From: Alphaproteobacteria bacterium
Lineage (GTDB): Bacteria > Pseudomonadota > Alphaproteobacteria > Micavibrionales > UBA2020
Direction: 5' to 3'
NCBI GenBank assembly: GCA_004297545.1
Contig: SCTB01000147.1
Span: forward strand, 1-40,455
DNA: 40,455 bases
Shown in pieces: positions 31,087-40,439 of this stretch; positions within the stretch are counted from its first letter, which is position 1; each line of letters opens with the position of its first letter. The notes beneath the pieces were generated by a model, which had not been told where the DNA came from, did not search any database, and saw nothing but the letters and a program-made list of their open reading frames with translations. The translations under genes and the position numbers were made by a program.

Positions 31087-31860
31087 ATGAACGAAAAACT
31101 CCTGCTGGGCGCGGCCGCCGCCGCGATTATCTGCGTCGGGGGCTATTTCGGATACGGCGCATGGCGGGACAATCAGGCGCAGAAGACCGTCACCGCATGG
31201 ATCAACGCCCAGCCCGTTTACGCGATGGTATTGAAAGACCACCCGGCGGCAGCGCCGCGCTTTCTCGACCATTTCCTGGGCCCCTACAGGCAAGGCGGCA
31301 TGGCTGGCGTGGAAGCCGCGAAAGTCGAGATGCAGCAGATACTCGACGTGAACTACACCATCGATTACGTCTGGTATTTCGACGACATCGCGTTGCGGAA
31401 CTTTCTTACCAGCGAATACAACTTCATACAGGCGCTACAGAAAAATGACCCGACCCGGAGCCTTTGTTCGAAGTACCTGAAGGACTCCTCGCAATTCGCC
31501 GAAGCCGGTAAAATTGCGGGCGGCAACCTTCTGGAGAAGTACATGAAGGCTTCCGAAGACCTGTTTGTTTCGGCCATCCCGCACAAGCTGTATCCGGTAT
31601 GGCCGGGGGTACAGAACTATAATAAATATGTCGACACTGCGAAGATCAGCATGGTGTTTGGCATCGCGCAGCAATTCTCCAGCGGTCAGATCGAGCAGGC
31701 GTTTCAAAGCGGCAGCCAGAACGACTGCACGACCGTGGTCCTGATGGATTACGCGTTGATCAAGGCGGACCCCCGGGTCGCCTCGATCCTGTGGCGCTCC
31801 AACATGGAATCGATGCGCAGCGAAGTTGTCGCGCGGCGCAAGGCAGGCGGCTCGGAATAA
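31087..31860 (+). CDS. membrane-anchored hypothetical protein (257 aa)
   Basis: A 257-residue protein with an N-terminal signal anchor (LLLGAAAAAIICVGGYFGYG) and a soluble mostly helical domain with two Cys. Segments such as WINAQPVYAMVLKDHPAAAP and DDIALRNFLTSEYNFIQALQ show no known motif. The ATG at 31087 has GGAAG about 5 bases upstream. It follows the preceding membrane-anchored gene by 24 bases and is probably in one operon with it; the two may act together at the envelope. Convergent with the RTX gene and sharing its terminator. Confidence 0.7.
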   Translation: MNEKLLLGAAAAAIICVGGYFGYGAWRDNQAQKTVTAWINAQPVYAMVLKDHPAAAPRFLDHFLGPYRQGGMAGVEAAKVEMQQILDVNYTIDYVWYFDDIALRNFLTSEYNFIQALQKNDPTRSLCSKYLKDSSQFAEAGKIAGGNLLEKYMKASEDLFVSAIPHKLYPVWPGVQNYNKYVDTAKISMVFGIAQQFSSGQIEQAFQSGSQNDCTTVVLMDYALIKADPRVASILWRSNMESMRSEVVARRKAGGSE

Positions 31861-31874
31861 TGCAGCAAAAATCA

Positions 31875-31910
31875 GAAGCGGAAGCTGCTTTTTAAGGCGG
31901 CTTCCGCTTC
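31875..31910. terminator. bidirectional terminator hairpin
   Basis: An exact 11-bp stem, GAAGCGGAAGC at 31875-31885 and its complement at 31900-31910, lies between the convergent stops at 31860 and 31934. On the minus strand it is followed by TGATTTTTGC, a T tract, so it should end the RTX transcript; on the plus strand the tract is missing and the effect is weaker. Confidence 0.7.
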
Positions 31911-31933
31911 AATATGTTCGGTTCAGTTAAGCG

Positions 31934-34900
31934 TCAGATGACAAGCGTTCCGGCTGTCACGAGAGCATCCTCGGTGCCATCCAGACCCGTCACCCCCTGC
32001 AGGACTGCGGCCAGAACATAGCCGTCTGCGCCGCCATCCGCATCCACATAGACTTCGGTGTCGCCGCCGCTCGTCACGAAATCGACGTATCCGGTCGCGT
32101 CCAGCGGGCTACCCGTCAGAATGGCGCTGACATCGAGCACGTCGCCAGTGACGGCGGTCGGATCGAAGTCGGTGAGCGTATCGACGTTGGTAAGCGCGTT
32201 AGGCGCCGTGGTGAGGGCAAAAGTATCCACGCCCAGCCCGCCGGTCAGCAGATCGTTGCCGCTGCCGCCATCGATGTCGTCAGCACCGGTACCTCCCGTA
32301 ATGGTATCATCGCCGCCTGCACCGTCGAGGACGTTGCCGGAGTTGTTGCCGGTGATGATGTTGGCGTCGCCGTTGCCAGTACCCGTGGTCGTGCCGCCGG
32401 CCATGGTGAGAACGAGGTTATCCTCGTTCGCGCCAAGCGTATAGGATGCGATCGTATCCACGTTGACAGTGTCGGTGCCTTCAGAGGCGTTCTCGGTAAT
32501 GTTATCGCCCGCGTTGTCGACATAATAGACATCGTTACCGTCGCCGCCGGCCATATCGTCGCCTCCGCTGCCGCCGTCAAGCGTGTCGGCACCCGTTCCG
32601 CCGATCAGCGTATCGTTGCCGCTGCCGCCGGTGATGCTGTTATCGCCCGAGTTGCCTGTCAGCACATCGCCGCTGTTGTCGCCGATAATGTCGAGGTTGC
32701 TTGACCCCAGAAGCGTGGCGTTGTGGATGCCGGAATAGTTGCCGCTCGTCAGGTCAAGGCTGATCAGGCTTGACTCAACCAAATCCGTCCCGCCGCCGCT
32801 GGTGGCAACGTCATTGGTGGTATGCACGATGAACGTATCGTTGCCGGCGTCGCCGTCGAGCACGTCGCCAGTCGTGCTGCCGCCGCCGTCGATGATGCTG
32901 CCGCTGCTGTGGGCGATAAGGTGGTCATCATGCACGGAGCCGATCACGTTTTCGACGTTGCTGAACACCTCCGTGCCCGTCTGCAGGGTGACCCAGGCGA
33001 AACCCCAGTCCAGGTCCACCACGAGGCCATCGACCGTAATGTAGCTGAAATCAAAGGTATCGCTTCCGTTGCCGCCGTCGACAGTGTCGGCATCCACATT
33101 GTTCAGGCCGCCGATGATCACGTCATCGCCGTCGCCAGCATCCACCGTGTCGGTGCCGTCGCCCGTATCAATCGTGTTGTTGCCGCTGTTGCCAGTCAGG
33201 ATGTTGTCGTTTGCATCGCCTGTCAGGTCGAGGTTCGAGCTGCCCGTGAGCGATGCATTCTCAATGCCTGAATAGTTGGTCAGGTCGACGCTGACGAAGC
33301 TCGACGTCACCTCATCGGTGCCCGAGGTCTCTGTCAGGGTCTCGTTCCCGCTGTGAATGACATATGTGTCATTCCCGGCGCCGCCGATCATCGTGTCGCC
33401 CGACACGTCACCGCCGCCATCGAGCACGTTGTTGCCGCTCGTGCCCGTCAGGGTGTCGTCATAGGCCGAGCCCGTCAGGTTTTCGAAGTTGGAGATCGTG
33501 TCAGTGCCGAAACCCGTAGCCGTCCCTCCCGTCAGGTCCGCCGTCACGCCGGATGTTGCGTTGGCAAAGCTCACCGTATCGGTGCCGCCGCTACCGTTCA
33601 GGATGTTGTTGCCGGAGTTGCCTGTGATAATGTTATCCTGCGCGTTGCCGGTGCCGTTGAGATTCGCGGTTCCGCCCAGCGTCAGGTTCTCGACATAAGC
33701 CGAGAGCGTATAGAGCGTGTTCGCGCTGCTCGTTCCAAGGCCGTTGAATGTGACTGAATCGGTACCCTGGCCGTTCAATTCGCTGACGATGTCCGCAGTG
33801 ACGTTGGCAAGATAGGTATCGTTGCCGGCGCCGCCTTTCATGACGTCATTTCCGAGGCCGCCGTCAAGCGTGTTGTTGCCGGTGTTGCCGATAAGAATGT
33901 TGTTGCCGCTGCCGCCCGTGCCGTTTGAATTCGTCACGCCCATCAGGGTGAGGTTTTCAACGCCCGTTCCGAGAGTATACGTTTGCCCGTTGGAGCCGAA
34001 GAATTGCACGGTATCCGTGCCGCTCGCTTCGGTGATCAGGTCGCCTGTGTTGTAGACAATGTAGGTATCGTTACCCGCGCCCCCGATCAGGGTGTCTGCC
34101 GAGCCCACGCCGCCGTCGCTGAGAATATTCGCCGCGCCGTTGCCTGTAATGACGTTGGCGCCCGTATTGCCGGTGCCGTTGATGACCGCCGTCCCCGTCA
34201 GGGTGAGCTTTTCGATGCCGGCGCCAAGCGTGTATGTCACGCTCGAATTCACCAGATCCGTGCCCGAGGTGTCCGTCACGATGTCACCAACGTCATCGAC
34301 GACAAAGGTATCGTTGCCGGCGCCGCCGTCCATTGAATCCGCGCCCAGACCGCCATTAAGTATGTTGTTGCCGGAGTTGCCAAGAATGGTGTTAACAACA
34401 GCGTTACCGGTGCCGTTGATGTTCGCCGAGCCTCCAAGCGTGAGATTTTCAAGGCCAGCGGCGAGGGTATAGGTCGTATTTGCAGTTGTGCCGTTAAAAA
34501 TGACTGTATCCGTGCCGGATGTTTCGGTAATCTTGTCGGTCGCGAGATCCACGACGTAGGTATCGTCGCCCGCGCCGCCAATCATCGTGTCAGCACCTGC
34601 GCCTCCATTGAGGGTGTTATCGCCGGTGTTTCCGGTAAGAATGTTGACGAGAGCGTTGCCTGTTGCGTTAGAATCGGTAACGCCCAGCAGCGTAATCCTT
34701 TCGACGAGCGCGCTGGATGCGACCGAGAATGTCTCCGTATCCGCCAGCGTGGCTAATACCGTATCGACACCGGCGCCGCCGATGACTGAATCGCCGGTGT
34801 TGTCGACCATATAGGTATCGTTGCCGCCGCCGCCGCTCATGGTATCGGCGCCGGTGCCGCCGTCGAGCGTATTGGCATTGATGTTACCGGTAAGGACGTT

Positions 34901-35491
34901 CGTGCCCGCGCCGCCCGTGAGAGTGGTGTTTGCCGCTGCAGCTGCCAGCAGCGTCGCGTTTTCCACGTTGTTGTAAGAACCGCTCGTCAGGTCGATTGAA
35001 ATCGCCGCCTTGACCGTATCCGTTCCCTCGCTGGAATTTTCGACAATGCTATCTCCCGTTCCAATCACATAGGTGTCGTCGCCAAGGCCGCCGGTCAGGA
35101 TATTCGCGGAAGTGTTCAGACTGCCATCAAGGGTGTTATTTCCATCGTTACCGGTAAGATCGATCGCTCCTGCGCCCGCAATTGCCGTGATGTTTTCCAC
35201 GTTATCGAACGCAGCCAGCGAGAAAGTAATGCTGGTTTTTACGGTGTCCGCCGTGCCCTCGGAAGCATTTTCGTTAACCGTATCATTGGCGTCATCGACG
35301 ATGTAGATATCGTTGCCGACGCCGCCATACATGGCATCCATGCCGAGGCCGCCATCGAGCGTATCGTTACCGACGCCGCCGACGAGAAGATCGTCACCTG
35401 CCAAGCCGGTCATCGTATCCACTGTCGTCAGCGACGTCGTATTCGTCGAGACGAGGATGTCGTCGCTCCCAGTACCCACATATGTTGCCAT
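31934..35491 (-). CDS. RTX calcium-binding repeat protein, likely type I secreted (1185 aa)
   Basis: A 1185-residue acidic protein made almost wholly of RTX-type nonapeptides (GGxGxDxxx), for example GGLGADSMDGGAGNDTFVVD. About eleven modules of roughly 90 residues each pair an RTX row and the line GNDTY-V with a stretch such as YTLGAGIEKLTLTGTAVING. The C-terminal 100 residues (VDTFALTTAPNALTNVDTLT, then TGDVLDVSAILTGS) match the terminal segment of type I secreted RTX proteins, which carries the uncleaved export signal. No protease, lipase or adhesin domain is seen, and there is no N-terminal signal peptide. The ATG at 35491 has AGGGGGAT 6 bases upstream; the 42-codon extension lacks a site. 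No ABC exporter genes in the window. Probable surface or biofilm protein, by inference. Confidence 0.9.
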   Translation of the reverse strand: MATYVGTGSDDILVSTNTTSLTTVDTMTGLAGDDLLVGGVGNDTLDGGLGMDAMYGGVGNDIYIVDDANDTVNENASEGTADTVKTSITFSLAAFDNVENITAIAGAGAIDLTGNDGNNTLDGSLNTSANILTGGLGDDTYVIGTGDSIVENSSEGTDTVKAAISIDLTSGSYNNVENATLLAAAAANTTLTGGAGTNVLTGNINANTLDGGTGADTMSGGGGNDTYMVDNTGDSVIGGAGVDTVLATLADTETFSVASSALVERITLLGVTDSNATGNALVNILTGNTGDNTLNGGAGADTMIGGAGDDTYVVDLATDKITETSGTDTVIFNGTTANTTYTLAAGLENLTLGGSANINGTGNAVVNTILGNSGNNILNGGLGADSMDGGAGNDTFVVDDVGDIVTDTSGTDLVNSSVTYTLGAGIEKLTLTGTAVINGTGNTGANVITGNGAANILSDGGVGSADTLIGGAGNDTYIVYNTGDLITEASGTDTVQFFGSNGQTYTLGTGVENLTLMGVTNSNGTGGSGNNILIGNTGNNTLDGGLGNDVMKGGAGNDTYLANVTADIVSELNGQGTDSVTFNGLGTSSANTLYTLSAYVENLTLGGTANLNGTGNAQDNIITGNSGNNILNGSGGTDTVSFANATSGVTADLTGGTATGFGTDTISNFENLTGSAYDDTLTGTSGNNVLDGGGDVSGDTMIGGAGNDTYVIHSGNETLTETSGTDEVTSSFVSVDLTNYSGIENASLTGSSNLDLTGDANDNILTGNSGNNTIDTGDGTDTVDAGDGDDVIIGGLNNVDADTVDGGNGSDTFDFSYITVDGLVVDLDWGFAWVTLQTGTEVFSNVENVIGSVHDDHLIAHSSGSIIDGGGSTTGDVLDGDAGNDTFIVHTTNDVATSGGGTDLVESSLISLDLTSGNYSGIHNATLLGSSNLDIIGDNSGDVLTGNSGDNSITGGSGNDTLIGGTGADTLDGGSGGDDMAGGDGNDVYYVDNAGDNITENASEGTDTVNVDTIASYTLGANEDNLVLTMAGGTTTGTGNGDANIITGNNSGNVLDGAGGDDTITGGTGADDIDGGSGNDLLTGGLGVDTFALTTAPNALTNVDTLTDFDPTAVTGDVLDVSAILTGSPLDATGYVDFVTSGGDTEVYVDADGGADGYVLAAVLQGVTGLDGTEDALVTAGTLVI

Positions 35492-35705
35492 GATGAATAT
35501 CCCCCTTCTGGAATGGAATCTTGAAAGTGGCTTCATGCCACCTTGGAGAATTTTGACACACGTTCGGTTAATGAAATGTGAACGTCCCCTTTCACTGTTA
35601 AATTTTTTAATTCGCATATTGCCGCACTTGAATTTCTGATAGAGTTACCTGGCGGGAAAATTTTCAGCTCCGCATTTCCATATCGCCCGCGAGACAATAA
35701 TTTTC

Positions 35706-38285
35706 ATGCCGGAAGACACGCTTCAGCCCCTCTCGAACAATATCCGCCTGCTCGGCGGGATTCTTGGCGAGACGATCGCGCATTTCGAGGGAAAGCGCAT
35801 ATTTAACAAAGTCGAGAAGCTGCGCCGCCATGCGCAGAAGGCGCGTCTCGGCAGCGCCACGGCGCATAAAGATATCGAGCGCGAGCTTCAGACGCTGTCT
35901 CATAATGAGAAATACAAAGTCGCGAAAGCCTTTACCGAATTCCTGCGACTTGCGAATTTATGCGAACAGGTCCACCGCATCCGCCGCCGCAAGGAATACC
36001 AGCGGACGGGTTCGAATCCGCAGCGTGCCTCCCCGCTTGATACATTCAGCCGCCTTTTAAAGGCAGGCATTTCGCGCAAGGCCGTGACAAAGGCGCTGCT
36101 GGAGGTGCAGATAGAACTCGTCCTCACCGCGCACCCGACGGAAGCCATGATGCCACAGGCCATCCGCGCCTATCGCGACCTGTCCATGTGCCTGCTGAAG
36201 CTGGATTCCGCCGAACCCACTGTTTTTGAGCGCGAGCTGATCGTGCGCGACATGCGCGCTATCGTCATTCAATTGTGGCTGTCGGGCGTCGTGCGCGACA
36301 AAAAGCCGACGCCGGTCGATGAGGCGCGCTATGGCCTTGAACTGGCCGAGCGCATCCTGTGGCGCGCCGTGCCGGATTTCCATTACCTCATGAGCGCCGC
36401 CTATAAGGAAGTCGTGGGCGATATGTCCGAACTCTACCCGCGGCCCATCCGCTTCGCTTCATGGATGGGCGGCGACCGCGACGGGCACCCGGGCGTCACC
36501 GCTCATGTCACAAAGCGCGTCCTGCACGAAACATCCCATGCCGCCACAGCGCGCTATCTCGAGGCGATCAAACTGCTGCGCCACCTTTTCGTCTTCGACC
36601 GCGACACGCGCGGCATCCGGCTGCAGAAGACCTGCCAGAAATATCTCGATACGATGGAGCGCAAGCTCAAGGAATTCCGGCGCGGGCTGCCGAAGGGCAA
36701 GACATCCTTCACCCGCGTGGAATTCCTGGCGCTGCTCTACGACCTGCAGAAATTTCTGCAGGACAACGGCGTGGAAGATATCTCACGGGGCCCCCTGCAG
36801 GAATTTATCTGGCGCGTACGCGTCTTCGGCCTGTGCTTTCTGAAGCTCGATATCCGCCAGAGCGCCGATGTGCATGAAACGGCAATAGACGAGATTTTGG
36901 GCGGAAAGTACGCGGGGTTGCCGGAGCAGCGGCGCATACACATGCTTCTGAAGGGCATCCGCAAGCCGCCGCGGCGGCGGCGCCTGTCGCGGCAGTCCGA
37001 GGAAGTTCTCAAAACCCTGCGACTTTATAAAGATGTTCCGCTCGAATTCCTGGGGCCTTATATCATCTCCATGGCGGCGAAGGCTTCCGACATGCTGGGC
37101 GTGCTCTTCCTGTTCAGGGCGGCGGGCGTGGATGCGCGCGTGCGCATCTGCCCGTTGTTCGAGACGCCCGAAAGCCTGGCGAGCGCCTGCAAGGTGATGG
37201 ACCAGCTGTACCGGATTCCGCTCTATCACCGTCATGCCGGCGCGCAGCAGCATATCATGGTCGGCTATTCTGATTCCGCCAAGCGCGGCGGATATCTGAA
37301 TTCCGCCTGGGAGATTTACGGGCTGCAGAAAGACCTTCTTGCGCTCGGCAAGAAGCATCGGGTTCATACCGTCTTCTTCCACGGCCGCGGCGGCAGCGTC
37401 GCGCGCGGCGGGGGCCCTATCGAAACCGCCCTGCTCGCCCTGCCCCGCCCGCTGCAGGCGCGCACCATCCGCGTGACCGAACAGGGCGAGGCCATCGATT
37501 CAAAATTCGGGCTGCCGGATGTCGCGGAACGCACGATGGAGCTCTACCTGTCCGGCTTCATGGAAGCGGTCCTCTCCAGGCCGCAGAAGCAGCCAGCCGC
37601 ATGGACATCGGCCATGGAGCGCCTTGCTTATCGCTCGAAATCCGCCTTCCGCGCTGTTGTGTACGGCGAGGCGGATTTCATGAAACATTACCTTCAGCTG
37701 ACGCCGACCGCCGAGCTGGGCCTGCTCAAAATCGGCAGCCGCCCTGGGCGCCGCAAGAAGGACGGCGGGCTGGAAAGCATGCGCGCCATCCCCTGGGTTT
37801 TCGGCTGGACGCAGTCGCGCACGCTGCTTCCCGCATGGCTTGGCATCGCGGAGGCGATGGATTCCGAAATAAAGGCCGGAAACCTGAAAACACTGCAGGA
37901 CATGTACCGTCGCTGGCCGTTTTTCCGATCCGTCATCGACCTCGTCGAAATGGTGGTCGCGAAGGCGGACGAACAGGTGACCGAATATTATTCCGCCCTG
38001 CTTGTCGAGCCATCGCTGCAGTGGCTGACGAAAGATTATCTCGACCGGCTGGCCAGGACGAAGAAAATACTGCTGAAGGTCATGAAGCGCAAAAAGATAC
38101 TGGAGACCTCCCCGGTTCTTTCGCGCTCCATCCGCATCCGCTCGCCCTATGTCGACGTGCTGAATATCCTGCAGGCGCATTTGCTGAAGGAATACCGGTC
38201 CCTCTCCCGCCCCTCCGCCGACCTGCGCAAGACCCTCGCGCTCACCATCGGCGGCATTTCGGCGGGGATGCGGAACACGGGGTAG
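35706..38285 (+). CDS. ppc: phosphoenolpyruvate carboxylase
   Basis: An 859-residue PEP carboxylase (E. coli about 883) that adds bicarbonate to PEP to make oxaloacetate and refill the TCA cycle. Active-site marks: VLTAHPTEAMM with catalytic His143, WMGGDRDGHPGVT, FLKLDIRQSADVHE, VGYSDSAKRGGYLNSAWEIY with Lys526, VFFHGRGGSVARGGGP (Arg561), VFGWTQSRTLLPAWLG, and the C-terminal MRNTG. The motif usually written SDSxKDAG reads SAKRGG here. The ATG at 35706 has no strong ribosome site. It is divergent from the RTX gene and convergent with the next gene, whose stop is 3 bases away. It could supply oxaloacetate to PrpC, but the distance makes regulation in common unlikely. Confidence 0.96.
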   Translation: MPEDTLQPLSNNIRLLGGILGETIAHFEGKRIFNKVEKLRRHAQKARLGSATAHKDIERELQTLSHNEKYKVAKAFTEFLRLANLCEQVHRIRRRKEYQRTGSNPQRASPLDTFSRLLKAGISRKAVTKALLEVQIELVLTAHPTEAMMPQAIRAYRDLSMCLLKLDSAEPTVFERELIVRDMRAIVIQLWLSGVVRDKKPTPVDEARYGLELAERILWRAVPDFHYLMSAAYKEVVGDMSELYPRPIRFASWMGGDRDGHPGVTAHVTKRVLHETSHAATARYLEAIKLLRHLFVFDRDTRGIRLQKTCQKYLDTMERKLKEFRRGLPKGKTSFTRVEFLALLYDLQKFLQDNGVEDISRGPLQEFIWRVRVFGLCFLKLDIRQSADVHETAIDEILGGKYAGLPEQRRIHMLLKGIRKPPRRRRLSRQSEEVLKTLRLYKDVPLEFLGPYIISMAAKASDMLGVLFLFRAAGVDARVRICPLFETPESLASACKVMDQLYRIPLYHRHAGAQQHIMVGYSDSAKRGGYLNSAWEIYGLQKDLLALGKKHRVHTVFFHGRGGSVARGGGPIETALLALPRPLQARTIRVTEQGEAIDSKFGLPDVAERTMELYLSGFMEAVLSRPQKQPAAWTSAMERLAYRSKSAFRAVVYGEADFMKHYLQLTPTAELGLLKIGSRPGRRKKDGGLESMRAIPWVFGWTQSRTLLPAWLGIAEAMDSEIKAGNLKTLQDMYRRWPFFRSVIDLVEMVVAKADEQVTEYYSALLVEPSLQWLTKDYLDRLARTKKILLKVMKRKKILETSPVLSRSIRIRSPYVDVLNILQAHLLKEYRSLSRPSADLRKTLALTIGGISAGMRNTG

Positions 38286-38288
38286 TGT

Positions 38289-40439
38289 TTACGCTTCCTT
38301 TCGCCGCACGGCATACACATAGGCAGCATAAAATGCCGCCGCTAACAGCAGCAGCGCCTTGACCCCGAAAATAAAGGAGAGGTTCTGCGCCAGCCCGCCG
38401 ACCACCGACCCCATGACGTTGGAGCCCAGCGCGGCGGAAGTCTTTTTTGCCTTCCGGAGCGTGGAGACGAAAATGACGCCCGCCATGAAAACCGCCACGG
38501 CATAGGCGCAGCCCAGCAGCGACCCGACGACCCACGGCGCGTAGGGAAGCTGCTCCCACGGGAAGAGGTAATTTGCCACAAGAGCGACGATCAGGACCGC
38601 AGGATAGACAGGGCTGTCGACATTCTTTCTTTTCAAGACGTAAAAGTTCGACAGCACCAGCACGCAGAGGATGGCGCTGATGGCGATGCTGTTGACGACC
38701 CATGTCATGCCGAAATACAGCGTCAGGCGGCTGATCATCTGCGTTTCCATGAGCATGAAACCCGCGCCAAGCGCAAACATCGGCCATGTCTGTTTTTCGG
38801 TGAAGGTGATCGCGTCTTTCACCATGAACCAGGCAAGCGCGACCAGGATAAGCGCCACGGTCAGATAGGTCTGCGGGATGCTTCTCTTCAGGTTATAGAC
38901 ATAAGGCCAGTCGTCCGTTGGCGGCTCCGGCGCGCCCGCGAGTGTCGGCTTGAAAGGCGGCTTGTGCTCCGCAATGTAACTGACGGCGTCCTTCTCCGCC
39001 GTGCGCTTTGCCAGCTGCTTTCCGTCAGACAGCAGGAAAATAGCCCCGCTCCACATATTGCCGCCGCCCTTCACGTAGTAAGTGACCGGCGCTTTGCCGA
39101 AAACCTCGGTCAATGTGCGGTAGAAGCGCTGCCCCACCCAGGTCCAGGGCTCGCGCACCTCGAATTTGACGGCCATCACGCCTTCGGGCTTCAGCAGCTT
39201 TTTTGCCTGTTCAAAGGCCTCTTTTGTGTAAACATAGTTGTCGACCCGCATGTTGGTATAGCCGGACACTTTCGTATGGGAATCCAGAAGGCCGAAGATC
39301 ACGGCATCGTATTTCCTGTCGGTGGTCCGGAAGAAATTGCGGGCGTCGTTGATGATGACGTTCACCCTGGCGGAATCATAGGGATGTTCGGGGTGCAGCT
39401 TGCGCCCCAACTGGTAGATGACCGGATCGATCTCGACGGCGTCGACGTGCGATGCACCGTTGCGCAGCGCGGCGGCCGCATCGTTGCCGGCTCCCGCCCC
39501 CACGACCAGCACGCTTGGATGATCGGGGAAGAAGCGGAAAGGGCTGTTGTAGACGCTGTCCTTATAGGCTTTGACGACGTCCGGCGCCGCCTTGGCAAGA
39601 TATGCGGGCGTGGTATTGGCCATCGTCATATACCCGCTGTTATTGACGTTGACGAGATATTCGTCGTTCCCCAGCTGGAAAACGGACAGCTTCTGATACG
39701 GCGACCAGTGCACGTTCTTCCAGATGCTGCCCTGCATCGTGACCAATATCAGCGCCAGCAGCACAAAGCCCTTCACCCAGTGCGGGCGATATTTCGGCGT
39801 GGCCAGCAGCACCAGAGCAAAAGCAAGCGTAAGCCAGTACGCGGGCGGCATGTGGAGGAACGCCAGCAGGAGCAGCAGCCATGATCCCGCAAGGCTGCCG
39901 GCCAGGTTGACCGTATAGGCGCTGACGACGTTCTTGGAATGGTCGAAGCAATAGCCCACCCATTGCCCCAGCGGCACCATCGTGGTGGCAATCAGCCATA
40001 ACATGCAGGCCACAAGCACGACCGCCGCGACCTTCATTGTGAAGACCGGCAGCAAATAGTACATGTTTGCGTCGCCCCACAGCACTGCATCGCTGTTCAG
40101 CGTCAATAGCTCGGACAGGTTCAGCAGTCCCGCCTGCCAGTAAATGGAGGGCATGGAGATGATGACAGCCAGGATGGCCAGCTTGTAAAGGCTCGGCATC
40201 AGCGACCCCGGCTTGTCCGACGTAAAGCAGCCGACGCCGAAACCCAGGAAACAGGTGATCAACACGATATTCTGCACATAGGCAAAAATACGCACCTCGG
40301 TTCCCAGCCAGCGAATGATGACAAGCTCGATGTAAAGCGTCGCCAGGCTGATCAGCAGCAGCAGCCAATGGTTGATTTTCTTTGGGGGATGGGAGGCTGC
40401 CGGCGCAGGGGTTTTCGTCCGGAACGCAATGAATGCCAC
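38289..40439 (-). CDS. polytopic membrane protein with spermidine-synthase-like methyltransferase domain (at least 716 aa)
   Basis: At least 716 residues. The first ~240 have about eight membrane helices (HWLLLLISLATLYIELVIIR, LVACMLWLIATTMVPLGQWV). The middle (about 240-480) is a Rossmann domain of the spermidine synthase / SAM-binding type: VLVVGAGAGNDAAAALRNGA, VDAVEIDPVIYQLGRKLHPE, YDAVIFGLLDSH. About six more helices follow to the end. Such fusions are found widely and their substrates are unknown; polyamine synthesis is not established. The start given is a GTG at 40439, but the frame stays open to the window edge at 40455, so the true start may lie outside. Confidence 0.82.
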   Translation of the reverse strand: MAFIAFRTKTPAPAASHPPKKINHWLLLLISLATLYIELVIIRWLGTEVRIFAYVQNIVLITCFLGFGVGCFTSDKPGSLMPSLYKLAILAVIISMPSIYWQAGLLNLSELLTLNSDAVLWGDANMYYLLPVFTMKVAAVVLVACMLWLIATTMVPLGQWVGYCFDHSKNVVSAYTVNLAGSLAGSWLLLLLAFLHMPPAYWLTLAFALVLLATPKYRPHWVKGFVLLALILVTMQGSIWKNVHWSPYQKLSVFQLGNDEYLVNVNNSGYMTMANTTPAYLAKAAPDVVKAYKDSVYNSPFRFFPDHPSVLVVGAGAGNDAAAALRNGASHVDAVEIDPVIYQLGRKLHPEHPYDSARVNVIINDARNFFRTTDRKYDAVIFGLLDSHTKVSGYTNMRVDNYVYTKEAFEQAKKLLKPEGVMAVKFEVREPWTWVGQRFYRTLTEVFGKAPVTYYVKGGGNMWSGAIFLLSDGKQLAKRTAEKDAVSYIAEHKPPFKPTLAGAPEPPTDDWPYVYNLKRSIPQTYLTVALILVALAWFMVKDAITFTEKQTWPMFALGAGFMLMETQMISRLTLYFGMTWVVNSIAISAILCVLVLSNFYVLKRKNVDSPVYPAVLIVALVANYLFPWEQLPYAPWVVGSLLGCAYAVAVFMAGVIFVSTLRKAKKTSAALGSNVMGSVVGGLAQNLSFIFGVKALLLLAAAFYAAYVYAVRRKEA

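Noticed and set aside
31934..35491. Regular DNA periodicity taken as a possible CRISPR or tandem repeat array
   Set aside because: The periodicity comes from RTX nonapeptide codons in an open reading frame; repeats are degenerate and there are no spacers.
35590..35612. TTAA pairs before the RTX gene considered as a CtrA box
   Set aside because: The spacing between the two TTAA is 5, not 7.
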